The position numbers and the translations under genes are program-made. 64,000 nt of DNA, taken from positions 48,239,976-48,303,975 of the forward strand of contig OZ029913.1 of the NCBI GenBank assembly GCA_964023275.1, in the 5' to 3' direction. This document shows positions 41,399 through 52,700 of the stretch, piece by piece. Numbering within the stretch: position 1 is the first letter of the stretch; each line of letters begins with the position of its first letter. Source of the stretch: Norana najaformis (lineage: Eukaryota; Annelida; Clitellata; Crassiclitellata; Hormogastridae). The notes beneath the pieces were generated by a model that searched no databases, was not told where the DNA came from, and saw only the letters and a program-made list of their open reading frames with translations.

Positions 41399-41869
41399 TT
41401 AAACTATAATATGTTTTGCACAGCTTAGATAACCTCACACACTGCAATATGATTACAAAGTTATTAGTGCAAACACAGAATGCATACTCTGCATCTTCGA
41501 CTGTATCCATGCAACTCTCTGAAAATTGCTCCTCTTCCTTTGGATTCCTTAGAAGATTCTGGATCTTACAAGAGAGCTCAATACCAAGAAAATGAGTGAT
41601 GAACATAATGACGTGTGACTTGGATTGGTTCATGCTGGAAAGTGGAGTACAACAAGGCTGCAAGCTTGTCCAAGAACTATTCTTGCTGCCGACTTAACAC
41701 TAACTACACTAAATTTTTATCCTAACAGCAAAATTTACAGTTTTATATTTTGGAGGAGGTTTAAATGGGAAATCAAATTTTGAGAAGATGGCAACATGAC
41801 CTGAAAGATGTGACTCAAAAGAAGTAACAGAATGAAGTAGCTGATAATCAGAATAAGTTATCAAGACAT
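41399..41869. other. Unassigned intronic DNA
   Basis: No recognisable gene; one 94-aa minus-strand frame without domain features. Confidence 0.4.
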
Positions 41870-42115
41870 CCAAGGTATGGCTCTGTTATGTATTGGAAAG
41901 GAAATGAGCTGTTTCATGTCAAACCCTTCCAACATATCAAGAAATGCTGAAGCACCATGACCAGCTACATCAATATGAATATATATTTAAGTCTCCCATA
42001 ATGACTATTTCAGAAAGGTAGAAAATCAAATAATTATCAAGCAGTGATCGAAAATCACTCAAAAAGTCAGTCAAAAGGAGGGATGGTGGGCAATAAATAT
42101 TCACAAAGAGTACCT
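41870..42115 (-). mobile_element. LINE endonuclease fragment
   Basis: In broken minus-strand frames the translation shows the endonuclease core 'IVIMGDLNIYI' and 'DMLEGFDMKQLI'. Strongly degenerate. Confidence 0.5.
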
Positions 42116-42364
42116 GTTCTTGCCAGAAATGAGAGTGGCAGCCAGGATCTCAAATGACAGATGCATCACAACCCTGGCAACAGCTCGAAGTGTTCTTCGA
42201 CGTCGGGCGAATGCAGTCAGATTATGCAAGCGTATTCTGGTCGCATTAATCCTGAGCTTCATCACGTCAGAGGGATCCTTCTATGGGCTCGTGCAGGTCG
42301 GCCTTTTCGCCCTCAGTGCTTCAGTTCCTTGTTCTCTGCATTCGCTCATCTTCTACTGCTCATG

Positions 42365-42394
42365 TCGGGAGATGTTGAGAGAAACCCAGGCCCA
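42365..42394 (+). other. 2A translational recoding motif
   Basis: SGDVERNPGP contains the 2A core D-V-E-x-N-P-G-P; ribosomes skip the bond between the final Gly (42389-42391) and Pro (42392-42394). The 76 upstream codons include a hydrophobic run just before the motif (FAHLLLLM). 2A motifs before the endonuclease are known in some non-LTR retrotransposons of echinoderms, amphioxus and molluscs. Confidence 0.85.
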
Positions 42395-45055
42395 TCTTCC
42401 CACAAAGTCCAGACCAGGAAGACGACGTCGAAACAAGAGCCCATTAACTTCGGCAGCTTCAACATCCGGTCAGCCATCCGTCGTTTTGCCATTATTTATG
42501 ATCTGATCATCGACGACATCCTCGCACTTTGTAAGACATGGATTGGTGCTGACGCACTCGACTGCATCAAGCGAGATATTGCACCGGATGGCTTCTCCGT
42601 TCTCCACGTTAACCGCCGTAGAACCCAAGGTTGCCCTCTAGCTAGTGGTGGCCTTGCTGTTATCTTCAGGTCCTCGCTGGACATCAACGTCCATCCTCGG
42701 GCAGGAACGCTCTGCATTTCCTCATGTGAGGTTCAGCTGATACGACTCGGCTGATCGTCAGTGTCAATTACTCTTGCCAACATCTACCATCCTCCTGGTG
42801 AAGTCGGCGATTTCTATAACGACCTGTCGACTCTTATATCATCTATTTACGTCGAGGCTGGTGAAAGACTTCTACTCTGTGGCGATCTGAACTGTCCTGG
42901 GTCTGATGGTTACATCAGTGATGATCTCGCATATATCTTCTCCAGCTACGGCCTTAGTCAGTACGTCGACGTTTCCAACTCGAGGGGATAACCTCCTAGA
43001 TGTCCCAGCTTCTGATGACCGGACCACTGTGTACGATGTCCGGGTGAGCGATGCTGGTCTTGTATCAGATCACAAACTTATACTGTGTAAGTTCATGACC
43101 TCCTGCCACTGCCAACCTGTTAGGCACACATATCGTAACATCAAGGCTGTAGATCCTGTACAGTTCAGTCAGTTGCTTGTTGTTTCTGATCTGTTCACTG
43201 CGCCAGCAAGCACTGCAGACGATTTTGTTGAACAGCTCAAGAGAACTGTGCCACTCACATTGGATAAAGTCGCCCCTATTCACCTGCTATCAGCGAGCTT
43301 CTAAACCTATAACAAGGTGGCTTTCCTTAGAGGCAATAGAGACTAGAGCGAAGATGGAAAAGTTCAGGCCTTGAGGAGGACAGAAAGCGTTACCGTCATC
43401 AGAGCCGCCTCACAAACAAGATCATAAATGACTCCAGGAACTCTTAGTACTCCATCCAGCTGAAAAGTGCTCAAACCTCTCGGGACCGGTGGCGCATCTC
43501 CCAGCATCTTCTGCATTTAAAGGACGCTGTCACCTGCCAAAGCTCAGAACAAGAGAACCAGAGACTCGCTTCATTTTTTGCCAACAAAATTAACAATCTC
43601 AAATGTAAAATTGCTCAGTCTACTAGTTATCTAATTTGGAATGACTTGCTACTTGACTCTGACTTCTCTGGTACTGCCTTTAATGACATTCCACCTGTCA
43701 CATACTTTGAAGTCCTGTCTCTTCTTAATCACACTGTTCCTAAGTCCTCTCCAGTGGACTTCATACCAACATCACTCATTGTCTCTTGCTCTGATGTTTT
43801 CTCACATCTGATCACACACTTGGCCAACTTATCTTTTGCTGAAGGCTGTTTTCCATCATGTTTCAAATCAGCATTAGTTACGCCTTTACTTTAAAAAGCT
43901 GACCTAGACACCAACAACCTCTCAAATTTTAGACCCATCTCCAATCTCAATAACATTTCTAAGATTCTTGAATGTCTCTTCTTTGCACGGATTAAGAAAC
44001 ATGTTACTTCATCTCGCAACTTCAGTCTTTATCATTCAGCTTACTGTGAAGGCTACTCAACTGAAACTGCTCTCACCTTCACACTGGACAACATCTTTTC
44101 AGCTATCGATACCGAACAGGCATGTCTTTCAGTGTGTCTCGACCTTAGTGCTGCTTTTGACAGTCGACCACCATCTACTTCTTTCTAGAATTAGTAAAAG
44201 CTTTGGTGTGTCTGGGACTGCCTTAAACTGGTTAGCTTCTATAGTAGGTCTCTGCTGCAAGTGGGCATTGGTTCTGCTCAGTCTGATCCTTCTTTCTGCA
44301 CTGCTGGTGTTCCACAGAAATCTGTCCTTGGCCCCTTATTATTCACAATCTTCACATCACCAGTCAGCCGCATAGCCAACCGCTTTGGAGAGAAGCTGCA
44401 GCAGTACACTGATGCAACTCAGCTTTACATTGCTCTGTCACCCACTGATCTGTCAGACAAAGCAACACTTGAAGAGTGTCTCTCTTCCATTCATGCATGG
44501 TTCTGTTTCAATGGTTTGGCCATAAATCCTGATAAATCTGCAGCGATCACGTTTGGCTCACGCCAATGTCTGTGTTCTGTCCCGTCACATTCCAGCATTG
44601 ACCTAGCTGGCACTTCTGATCTGCTATCAAACATGGTAAAACACTTGGGGTAATTTTGGACAGCAATCTCACATTTCGACCTCACATAACAAACCTCTGC
44701 AAATCTTGTTTCTATCATATCAGGGCATTATGTCACATCAGGTCAGCTCTTACCAAAGACTTGGCACAAACTGTAGCCTGTTCTCTAGTCTGCTCTCGCC
44801 TTGATTATGCCAACATGGTTTTTACAGGTATCTCAAATCTTGAACTCAAAAAACTTCAATGCATCCAAAATTCCCTGGCTTGTGTAGTGCTGCATGCACC
44901 TCCTCATACAAATTCCTGAGCTCTATGAAGCCAGCTGCATTGGCTTCCTGTGGAATTCCGGATAAGATTTAAACCAGCCTGTCTGACCTACAAAACTCTT
45001 ACTATGAGCACTCCTACCTACCTTCAGTCTCTAGTCTCTCCTTACATAGGTACGA

Positions 45056-45734
45056 GGGTCCAGATGGTGGTTACCAATATACAGAAATGGATGTACTCAA
45101 ACCGGCTTCAGCTGAACCTGGTGAAAACACAGTTCGGCTCTTAGCACAAGCTTCGGGATGTGGTTTGCGATATGATTCTGGCACCTTCTTCGAACTCGGT
45201 CTCACTGCGAATGGTTCGTGATCTGGGTGTTTTGTTGGACGAAGAGCTGTCGATGGCAGGCCATGTTAATTCACTCTGCAGGACTTGCTATTACGAAATG
45301 CATCAGATAAGGGCTATACGTTGAAACCTGTCCTATAGCGTGACTGTCACGCTCGTCCATTCCTTCATCATCACGCATCTGGACTACTGCAACTCCATCC
45401 TGGTCAGCCTGACTAAATCCCACATCTGTCAGCTCCAGTCTGTCCTCAACTGTGCTGCTCGTATCGTCGCTGGTACGTCCAGATTCTCGCATATTTCCAC
45501 CTACAAACGAGACACCCTACATTGGCTTCCAGTTGAGAAGAGGGTACAGTTCAAAATATTCCTCATGGTCAGGTCCTCGATCGTTAGCTCAGCACCGGAT
45601 TATATCAATGAGGTCATCATGCCGGTTGCTGATCAACCTAGTCGACAGAGACTAGGGGCTTTCACGCTGGAAGCGCCTCTGAGTAGTTTGTTCTGTAAGA
45701 AGTGCTATATAAGTTATCAAATACAATACAATAC
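45056..45734 (+). mobile_element. Nested 5'-truncated LINE
   Basis: 'IQKWMYSNRLQLNLVKTQF' (45,080), then a degenerate stretch, then 'FIITHLDYCNSILVSLTKSH' and 'DTLHWLPVEKRVQFKIF'. The (AATAC)n tail and a short TACGA duplication (45051-45055 and 45735-45739) mark the insertion. The host LINE's C-terminus continues on the right. Confidence 0.75.
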
Positions 45735-46013
45735 TACGATCGGCGACACATGGTCAACTCATTGTGCCGCTTTCTCGTAAGTCTGCTCGGGCAGGCTGCA
45801 CCTTCTCCACTGTGGGGCCTTCTCTCTGGAACACTCTTCCACCAGACATCCGATCCCTTGCCTGCTCAACAGTTCAAGAAACATTTTCTGCCCGTCTGAA
45901 GACGTTCCCATTTAGAGACCATTAGGTAGCCGTGCTGCAGCGCCTTTGTAAGTTATTTAAAAGGTGCTTTACAAATTTAGTGATACATACATACATACAT
46001 ACATACATACATC

Positions 46014-46310
46014 CCTCCCCGCAGCCTACGATCTTCAGGTACGGGTCTCTTGGCTGAGCCACAATGCAGAACTGTCCTGGGCTCTCGTGCATTCCACACC
46101 GCTGCCCCGAAGTAATGGAACTGTCTACCAATGTTTCTCCGAAGTTCGAACCCCTTTCCTTCTTTCAAGAAACGCCTATAATAAGTACACTAGATTTTCA
46201 CAAACTGTCCTCCCAGTACTGTTCAGTCTAGTCTGTTGAGAAAGAGGATTCTATCTAGGAAGCTTCGGCCGTCTTTAAGGTGACCATCATCCACTGTCGA
46301 CCCAGCACAC
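46014..46310 (+). other. Possible LINE C-terminal remnant
   Basis: Frames are broken; sequence is reminiscent of LINE C-termini ('TPLPRSNGTVYQ'). Not assigned further. Confidence 0.3.
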
Positions 46311-46729
46311 TCAAACATTCATAAAAACGGTTCTTTTCAGAGCCACCAAATATTTGAAAAAGAAACGTTGGCTTGTTTGCCTCTGTGTGTGCCTGCACAG
46401 TTTTTGTGCTGTCACTTCATATGTTGTCACTGAAAATATTTTTCTATAGGGGCCTGAACATGAAAAAAGTAAAAATGTGAGGTGGGGTACAGTTTGGGGC
46501 AACTATGCATTCCCCAAAATTTTTGTTTCCAAAACTAGACGGATGGATGGTAAGAAGAGATAAAATGCTAAAGAACGATGTTAACCTCATGCCAGTAGGT
46601 CAAGAACTGACTGGGTTATCACAAGTTGAAAACTACTTTAATTATGGGGCGTTTTATCCAAAAAAATCTGGAGGGGGCCAGAATAAGGCCTAAAAATATC
46701 TGGCGGGCAAAGGGTTAAAAGTGCAATTT

Positions 46730-47030
46730 TGTTATATCAACAGCGCTACCCTGTTGCCGGCACTCTTGAAGCCATTTTAGTAACGGCTCTTCTAGTGCAG
46801 GGTAAGCAGCCGAAGCCCCATGGTCTGCTCCTTTTGAGGCGGGCATTTTTCCGAGCTTTTGTTTAGTTTTGCGCCATAAGCAAACATTTGATTTGTTGAC
46901 GTCGAATTCGCAGCTAGATGCCATATTTCCGTTTTTTTGGCATAACAGACTATGCACAACTTTTCCGTCGCTGTGTATGCCCCTTGAAATTCCATGGCTT
47001 TAAACCTTAGAAATATGGAAAAAATATAAA
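46730..47030 (-). mobile_element. pogo/Tigger transposase N-terminal fragment
   Basis: Two minus-strand frames share a CENP-B-type pattern: 'AYTATEKLCIVCYAKK', then 'VCLWRKTKQKLGKMPAS' and 'YPALEEPLLKWLQECR'. This is the helix-turn-helix DNA-binding region of pogo-group transposases, cut off before the DDE domain. Confidence 0.65.
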
Positions 47031-47520
47031 TATATAAATCAAGATTGTTACTTATCATTTATAGTCTTCGATTAGATATTTTATTTATTGAAAGCACTTT
47101 TTATGGATAAATTATAGTTTTTTTTTATGCTTTCCAAGTTATTCAATAAACCTTAACCATTCTGCTTTAACCCAGTTCTGTTAAATATTTTCCGTTGCTG
47201 TGTATGCCTGGAAAGAATAACTTGGAAAGCATAAAAAACTATAATTTATCCACAGCTTTAAACCTTAGAAATATGAAAAAGAAAATTTACATATATAAAT
47301 CAAGAATGTTACTTATCATTTAGTCCTCGATTAGATATTTTATCTATTGAAAGCCTTAGAAATATGAAAAAGAAAATTTACATATATAAATCAGGAATGT
47401 TACTTATCATTTAGTCTCAATTAGATATTTTATCTATTAAAAGCACTTGTTATGGATAAATTATAGCTTCTTATGCTTTCCGAGTTATTCAAGAAACCTT
47501 AATCATTCTGCTTTAACCCA
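46998..47520. repeat. Rearranged direct and inverted repeats
   Basis: A segment with TTAAACCTTAGAAATATG and ACTTATCATTTAGT is present about three times (near 46,998, 47,260 and 47,352). A ~38-bp inverted repeat pairs 47104-47143 with 47214-47251 around a ~70-bp loop. Confidence 0.65.
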
Positions 47521-48160
47521 ATACTGTTAAATTTGCACAACCCATAAATAAAATTTTGAGAAGACCCTACAGTAGAATTTTTTATTTACCTGAAAGTCTT
47601 TGGTACGCATGCACTTTTCAACAGCTGTTTCCACCCGTTGCTCATGCCGTAATAATTTCAAAGGACATAATTTCACTTATGCCGGAACTTCCACGACAGG
47701 TCTATATGAAATGTCTAGGATCTAATGGTTTTATAGCGCATATTTTAATGCTTCCGACTTTGCATTTACATTACATGGGCATGCGGAACTTCACCTGCGC
47801 ATTATACATAGGTACTAAGGTTTTTTACATTAGGATAAATTCTGAAACTCGGGGTGTGCATTATAGCCGAGATAATATGGTAGGCCAGCTGAGCATCCAG
47901 CCAACAATGAGAATCCCCTTTTATGCATTTTGCACTTTATATTTGTGCAGTGGCGGCTTCAGGATTACTTTGCATGAAAGGCAACAGCATTTGGGGCGCC
48001 AAGTTCTGGCAGTCCACTAGCTACGGGTCTGGTCTGAGGGGCACATAACAAGAGGGGTGCAGGTGGGGGGCCAACTGCCCCCACACGCCTATAGCTAAAT
48101 CTGCCACTGCATTTTGTGCTTTTTATGGAGAAATTGAACACTGCAACACCAGAAACTCAC
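47521..48160. other. Intron segment
   Basis: Contains a 154-aa plus-strand open frame at 47,556-48,020 that shows no domain or coding bias I can support. Otherwise nothing recognised. Confidence 0.35.
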
Positions 48161-48295
48161 CGCTTAAGGCGAGAAGCCAGTTTCCAGACATTGTCTGGAT
48201 CAACTCCAGCTTTGTCCTTTTCTTGAGCAACCATGAAGCATCCTCTCTCCAGATACATCGAGTAAAGAGTCAGTACAACCATCATAACAAAATAG
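48161..48295 (-). CDS. SPCS2: SPCS2 internal exon (second membrane segment)
   Basis: Minus-strand 135-bp exon. The donor is canonical: AAGCG|GTGAGT at 48,161/48,160. The upstream boundary has no AG; the intron before it ends TATGAAC|C, an AC end. The exon encodes '[14 protein letters not shown]', the second transmembrane helix of the SPCS2 hairpin, then '[14 protein letters not shown]'. The frame joins in phase to both neighbours (phase 2 at both ends), which supports the unusual acceptor. No stops. Confidence 0.92.
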
Positions 48296-48989
48296 GTTCA
48301 TATTGTTAAGTACCAGTTCACAAACACAGAGTTGCAAATAAATAATTCTGTACTGCATGTCCTCTTAACCACAGAAGTTCCGGGTTTTATAATCAATAGC
48401 CTGTATATGACTTAGAGATTATTTCAATGGGAGATTCAGTTAAAGTTCTCATTCAAAAACTCTCATCACTGTTTACCAATGAATGGAACATTTTGACCTG
48501 TGCTTCACCAGCATGATGTAGTTCCCCAGCATGATGTTGTTCAAATAAGAAAAGTTCATCAGCAGGTGAATGATGTGCAAATAGCAGGAAAAGCCTTCAT
48601 CAGCCTCCATTCTTCATTCAAAAGCTCTGTTTTTAACTAATAAATGGAACTTCTTTACCTGCGCTTCACCAACCTAAATGATGTAGTTCGACAAGAACAA
48701 ATGAACATTGCAGACTGTCAACGTCAGTTCGAAGACACTGGTTCACCACTTTGTTACTAAATCCATGACTCTGTGATGCGTTGGTGTCAAGCCAGCACAA
48801 ACACCTCTTAAGCTGGGTTATAGACATTGTCCTAACAGTGGTGAATTTGATAACAAACTATTCATGTCTGGGCTTTGGAGACAGAAGTTTGTTAAAATAA
48901 AGTCCATAACTGCAATAATTCGGATTTTAAGTGCCCGATAGAAGTTAACATTTCTAAAGTAACTTAAAAATATGACATCAAAAGGATAT
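48296..48989 (-). other. U12-type AT-AC intron of SPCS2, 694 bp
   Basis: On the minus strand the intron begins ATATCCTTTT (48989 down), the U12 5' splice-site consensus. It ends AC at 48297-48296. A TACTTAAC branch-site-like sequence lies about 10 nt upstream of the AC. No AG/GT pair in this region gives an open reading frame. Joining the exons at these ends keeps the SPCS2 frame through both membrane helices. Confidence 0.85.
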
Positions 48990-49150
48990 AGTGCAACACA
49001 TGCAATTAGTACACTCTTTGATTTTGGGAATGGATAAAGATAATCCCACAACAAGGCAAACAGTGCAAAGCCAATAGAAATGGTACATATCATCAAACGT
49101 CCATCCATGAGCCGGTGTGACTCCTTGTAGCCGAATTTCTCAGTCAAAAC
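48990..49150 (-). CDS. SPCS2: SPCS2 internal exon (first membrane segment)
   Basis: Minus-strand 161-bp exon with acceptor TCTGTTAG before 49150 and the AT-AC intron start after 48990. It encodes '[18 protein letters not shown]', then the first transmembrane helix ([19 protein letters not shown]) and '[15 protein letters not shown]'. A plain open-frame read continues past 48,990 for 56 more codons, but those residues do not fit SPCS2. The phase-0 start joins the exon at 53,767. Confidence 0.93.
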
Positions 49151-50103
49151 CTAACAGAACACAAACAAGCACAAGCACATACAACTTGTACAAACAGGTC
49201 CAAAAGGTCACTTTGTGTCAAGTCAACCAGTTTTGGGATGCATCCCCACATTACCATCTTACATTTTGATAATTTCTGGCCAGTATGTAGACATGTATAT
49301 AAAATGAAGGTCTGCAGTTTCAGATCTTACCTAGTAGTTCCTGAGATATGAGGCCTACAACACACCGAGTTGCCCGATTTTCAGTGCTGCGGAAAATTAC
49401 GGTATGCATTTTCTCTTACTTTTTTCTGTCACTGTATTTTAGTAGCTATTCCACATACTAGCCTGAAACTTTTCATATAGCTTTAGTTTTTGGTCTAGTT
49501 TCAGGAAATGTAAAATATTCAGCTCTATCTAACATATTTTTAGTATGTTAAATATGCTACTTTATAAATATTTAGCAAACTGCAAAAGCTACTTCTGAAC
49601 AATGTAGTGCCATAAATATTCAATCAAACTCATTCAGCATTTTTTATACAATATACACTGGTGGGGTACCTAGAATTAATTTTTGCTTGTCTGCAATAGT
49701 TATTTGCTCCACAGATTTGGTTCAGTCCTAAATCCATAATGATGAACACAATTTCCATGTCGGGAGCCAGTCGCCGCACTGTTAATGAACCACAGGTCAC
49801 CATGCAGAAATAGTGATACAGGCTGCCTAATATAATGATAGACAATGAGACCGAACATCAGCCGGTGCAGTGTGTATTGCATAGTATATGATTTATGGTA
49901 GTCTTAGTGTGGCTATAAAACTCAGACATAGGTTGTTTGATGTGAAGGCACATGCTACAGAGCAAATGCCTTCACATCGGATGATTCTGTCCCATTACTA
50001 TGAAAGACCACGTTGCTGTCTTGCTATGGGCCACAGCATTTGTGATTTAATACCTTAAGTTCACCTACTCTGTATTGCCCCATGCAGGCTAAAAGCCAGC
50101 TGT

Positions 50104-50446
50104 TAGAGATGAGCATCAGGCTGGGCTGTGCCAGGTTCATGGTGGGCCGAGAAGTTTTGGCCTGCTTTTTTTTAAATGTTGCTTTTCACATTTTGCAGTC
50201 CTTGTGCAAAACTGCCGTCACAATATTTTGCTGTTAAATTTTGTCCATTTCGTAAATTTAAGTTAGCATTTTAAAATGTCTAATACTTACACTGAGGAAG
50301 TAATTACTGAACACTAAACAAGATTCTGTGGTTAATGGTGCGCCGCTTACCAATTTGAGATAAGCATTGGGCTGGACTACAATGCCAGGCATGGCCCTGC
50401 TCAACTGTGGGCTGGGCCGCAATTTTTTGGCCTACGCTCATCTCTA
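50104..50446. mobile_element. hAT-type MITE D, 343 bp
   Basis: Terminal inverted repeats TAGAGATGAGC and GCTCATCTCTA. The 8-bp target duplication CCAGCTGT/CCAACTGT (50096-50103 and 50447-50454) differs at one base. Sub-terminal G/C-rich GGGCTGGGCC blocks. Same family at 59,802-60,135; fragments at 55,918-56,240 and 57,330-57,455. Confidence 0.85.
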
Positions 50447-50729
50447 CCAACTGTTGCCCCATTGATGCAGTTGCAGCTGATACAGGTTGTCTAATATAAT
50501 GACAGACAATGAGACTGAACATCAGCCGGCGCAGTGTGTGTATTGACTGTACCGCTCACTGGCACATGTGTTACTTTTTGTTTATTCAGTGTATGAACTG
50601 AAAAATGCTGAAATTTTGCTGCTTTTTCATTGCTATTCATACTATTTTACCATAAGCATGCAAGACTCATGACTAATTAGAACATAACAGATTGCACAAT
50701 GGTGAAAATTAAAGTTTACAAAAGATATT

Positions 50730-51250
50730 TGTCATACTCCAATATTCCCCCAACCCTTCTGCAAAACCAACATGCTCCTGGTACAACCCACTAAACTGCA
50801 GACAGCACACTCCCATCTGGTAATGAAGGCACCTCTTTGCAGCAGCTGAACTGGGTTGATGAGTATAAAGGAGGCTTCTCCACTCTGTATACACACTTTG
50901 CGAGCGTTTCCTCCAACAAGATGGCCACACCATTTTGACTTTCCCTTCCGCTGGTGTAGATAACCCTAATTCCGTCACTCACAAAATCCCCATCCTCCCT
51001 CCATCTGACCTCGGATAGGCCCAATATGTCCAAACCTGCCCTTCTCATCTCTCCAATAACATTGGCCAACTTTCCTGGTCTCAGCATCGTTCTCACATTC
51101 CATGTCCCTACTCTTATCTTCTCTTTACAAAGATTTCGCTTGTTGACGACCTTAGAGGCCTTGTTCCCTCTCCTGCCGAACGCGACTCTTTCCGAAAACT
51201 GGATTGAATCGTTAACGTTGTTGACTGGCTTCTTTTTTGGCGTCATCTTC
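50730..51250 (-). mobile_element. RTE-like LINE endonuclease fragment
   Basis: Minus-strand frame 51246-50791 (151 aa) with the APE-endonuclease start 'IRVGTWNVRTML', then 'LDILGLSEVRWREDGDF' and 'GRESQNGVAILL'. The frame loses homology after residue 115. Confidence 0.8.
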
Positions 51251-51469
51251 AGTTTAACTCAGGATAATTAGGGAGGTGGTCTCCCGTTGCCTTCCTCCCG
51301 GTGTTTTAACGAGACACCATCTCCATGCGTCGATGAATTCCAGCGTCCGTCCTTCAGGCTCTTCGCCCTTAGGCACTTGCATATACTGGCGAGGACTCGG
51401 TCGTCCACCATGCATCCCGTATAAACAGGGGGACCTCGTGAAGGTGGTGTGGTGGGCAATTGAGCAGCA

Positions 51470-52700
51470 GAGGCTATTTGAGATGCTTGCTTACCCCATT
51501 TCTCCCCCCAAAACATGCTCCTGTTATTACCAAATCCAGCTCTCACTCTAGCAATCCTTGGTACAATTTCTATCTCCAGGCCTTCAAATCTTTCCGGCAA
51601 CACCTTGAGCGTGCCTACAAATGCACCAGGGATCCTCAACTTCTCTCTGCCCTTAAATCTGCCCCAAATAAATACCATCACCTTCTTACTGCCGCTAAAC
51701 AGAATTTTTACTCCTCACTAGTTCGTTCCTGGTCCTCTAGCCCTTGCCTTCTCTGGAAAACCATAAACCAACTCCTCCATCGAAATTCAGCCAGCCCACT
51801 TCCAAATTCTCTTCCATCTTCTTCAATAGCCGACTCGTTCTGTTCTTTCTTTTCTGACAAAATTAGTACCCTCCGTCTTTCTCTTCAATCTCTTCTTCCT
51901 AAAACCACCAATAACCAACCTGATGATGCTCCCTCCACCAATCATGACTCCCCATCCTCCCAACCTCGATCCTCATTATCTGTCTTTCAACCCACATCAG
52001 AATCTAAAATATTACACTTGTCAAAATCACTTCCAAACAAAGTGCAAACTTGACCCTATACCCACATCCTTACTGAAAGACTGTGCATCTGTCCTTGTCC
52101 TAATCATTACCAGAATAGTTAATCTCTCCTCATCTACGGGTAATTTCCACCTCCTATTCAAACACTCTCTTGTTACCTCTCTTCTCAAGAAATCATCTCT
52201 CGACAAGGAAATTCTTTCAAACTACCGGCCTGTTTCTAACCTCACTTTCATCTCCAAATTAACTGAACGGATTGTCCTCTCTCGAATCCATGACTATTTA
52301 GCTTCTAACTCACTCCTTAACCCACATCAGTCTGGTTTTACTAAACGCCACTCAACCGAAACTCTGCTGACATCTCTCTACAACAAGCTTGTTTCTGCCA
52401 TTTCTCATCAACAGGTTTCTTGCTTCTGTCTCCTTGATATCTCTGCTGCCTTCGACAACAGAGATCACAATATCTTACTCCACCGACTTTCAACCTGGTT
52501 TGGTTTTGCTGACACTGCTCTCCTATGGATACAGTCTTATCTCTCCTCTTGCTCTTTCTCTGTTAAAACTTCGGAAGCCTCTTCTCAGTCATGCCCTCTC
52601 ACTTGCGGAGTTCATAAAGACTCCGTTCTTAGACCTCTTCTATTTATCCTCTAAACTACCCCATTCAGTTCACTCATTAAAGCATCCTTTGGTGCCTTGA
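51470..52700 (+). mobile_element. LINE family B, RT part
   Basis: Plus-strand frames (51460-52053 and 51923-52654) with 'KLTERIVLSRIHDYL', 'LLDISAAFDNRDHNIL' and 'TCGVHKDSVLRPLLF', the last altered from the usual Pro-Gln-Gly. No catalytic YADD is found after it; the element breaks off at about 52,700. Matches the antisense copy at 25,148-27,880. Confidence 0.75.

Larger units (their letters stand above)
42120..46012 (+). mobile_element. L2/CR1-type LINE with 2A ribosome-skipping motif, split by another LINE
   Basis: The frame 42161-42754 has 'SGDVERNPGP' at 42365-42394, a canonical 2A sequence, followed at once by an APE-type endonuclease (FGSFNIRSA..., then GDLNCPGSDGY near 42,890 and VSDHKLIL near 43,070). 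Reverse-transcriptase pieces follow in shifting frames: 'LDLSAAFDS', 'AGVPQKSVLGPLLF', and YTDATQLYIAL where the catalytic motif should read with two adjacent Asp. The C-terminus resumes after the nested LINE (45,740-45,930), and the element ends in an (ACAT)n tail to 46,012. It is dead from multiple frameshifts. Confidence 0.8.
36261..48160 (-). other. SPCS2 intron, 11.9 kb, filled with mobile elements
   Basis: Starts GTGAGT and ends TTTGCAG on the minus strand. It contains LINE-A, repeat C, a hAT fragment, the direct-repeat-bounded element, the 2A LINE and a Tigger fragment (each listed separately). 36,261-37,530 and 38,540-38,865 hold nothing recognised. Confidence 0.8.

Noticed and set aside
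42120-42506. 128-aa frame overlapping the 2A LINE start
   Set aside because: Different frame from the 2A/endonuclease frame, with no recognisable domain.
47556-48020. 154-aa plus-strand open frame
   Set aside because: No domain, no splice or codon evidence, lies in an SPCS2 intron next to rearranged repeats.
48818-48989. Extension of the SPCS2 open frame past 48,990
   Set aside because: The extra residues do not continue SPCS2, while the AT-AC splice does; the open frame is intron read-through.
49939-49978. 12-bp hairpin considered as a microRNA precursor
   Set aside because: Stem is too short for a precursor and nothing else supports it.
51268-51681. 137-aa minus-strand frame
   Set aside because: Overlaps the start of LINE-B in antisense and shows no domain.
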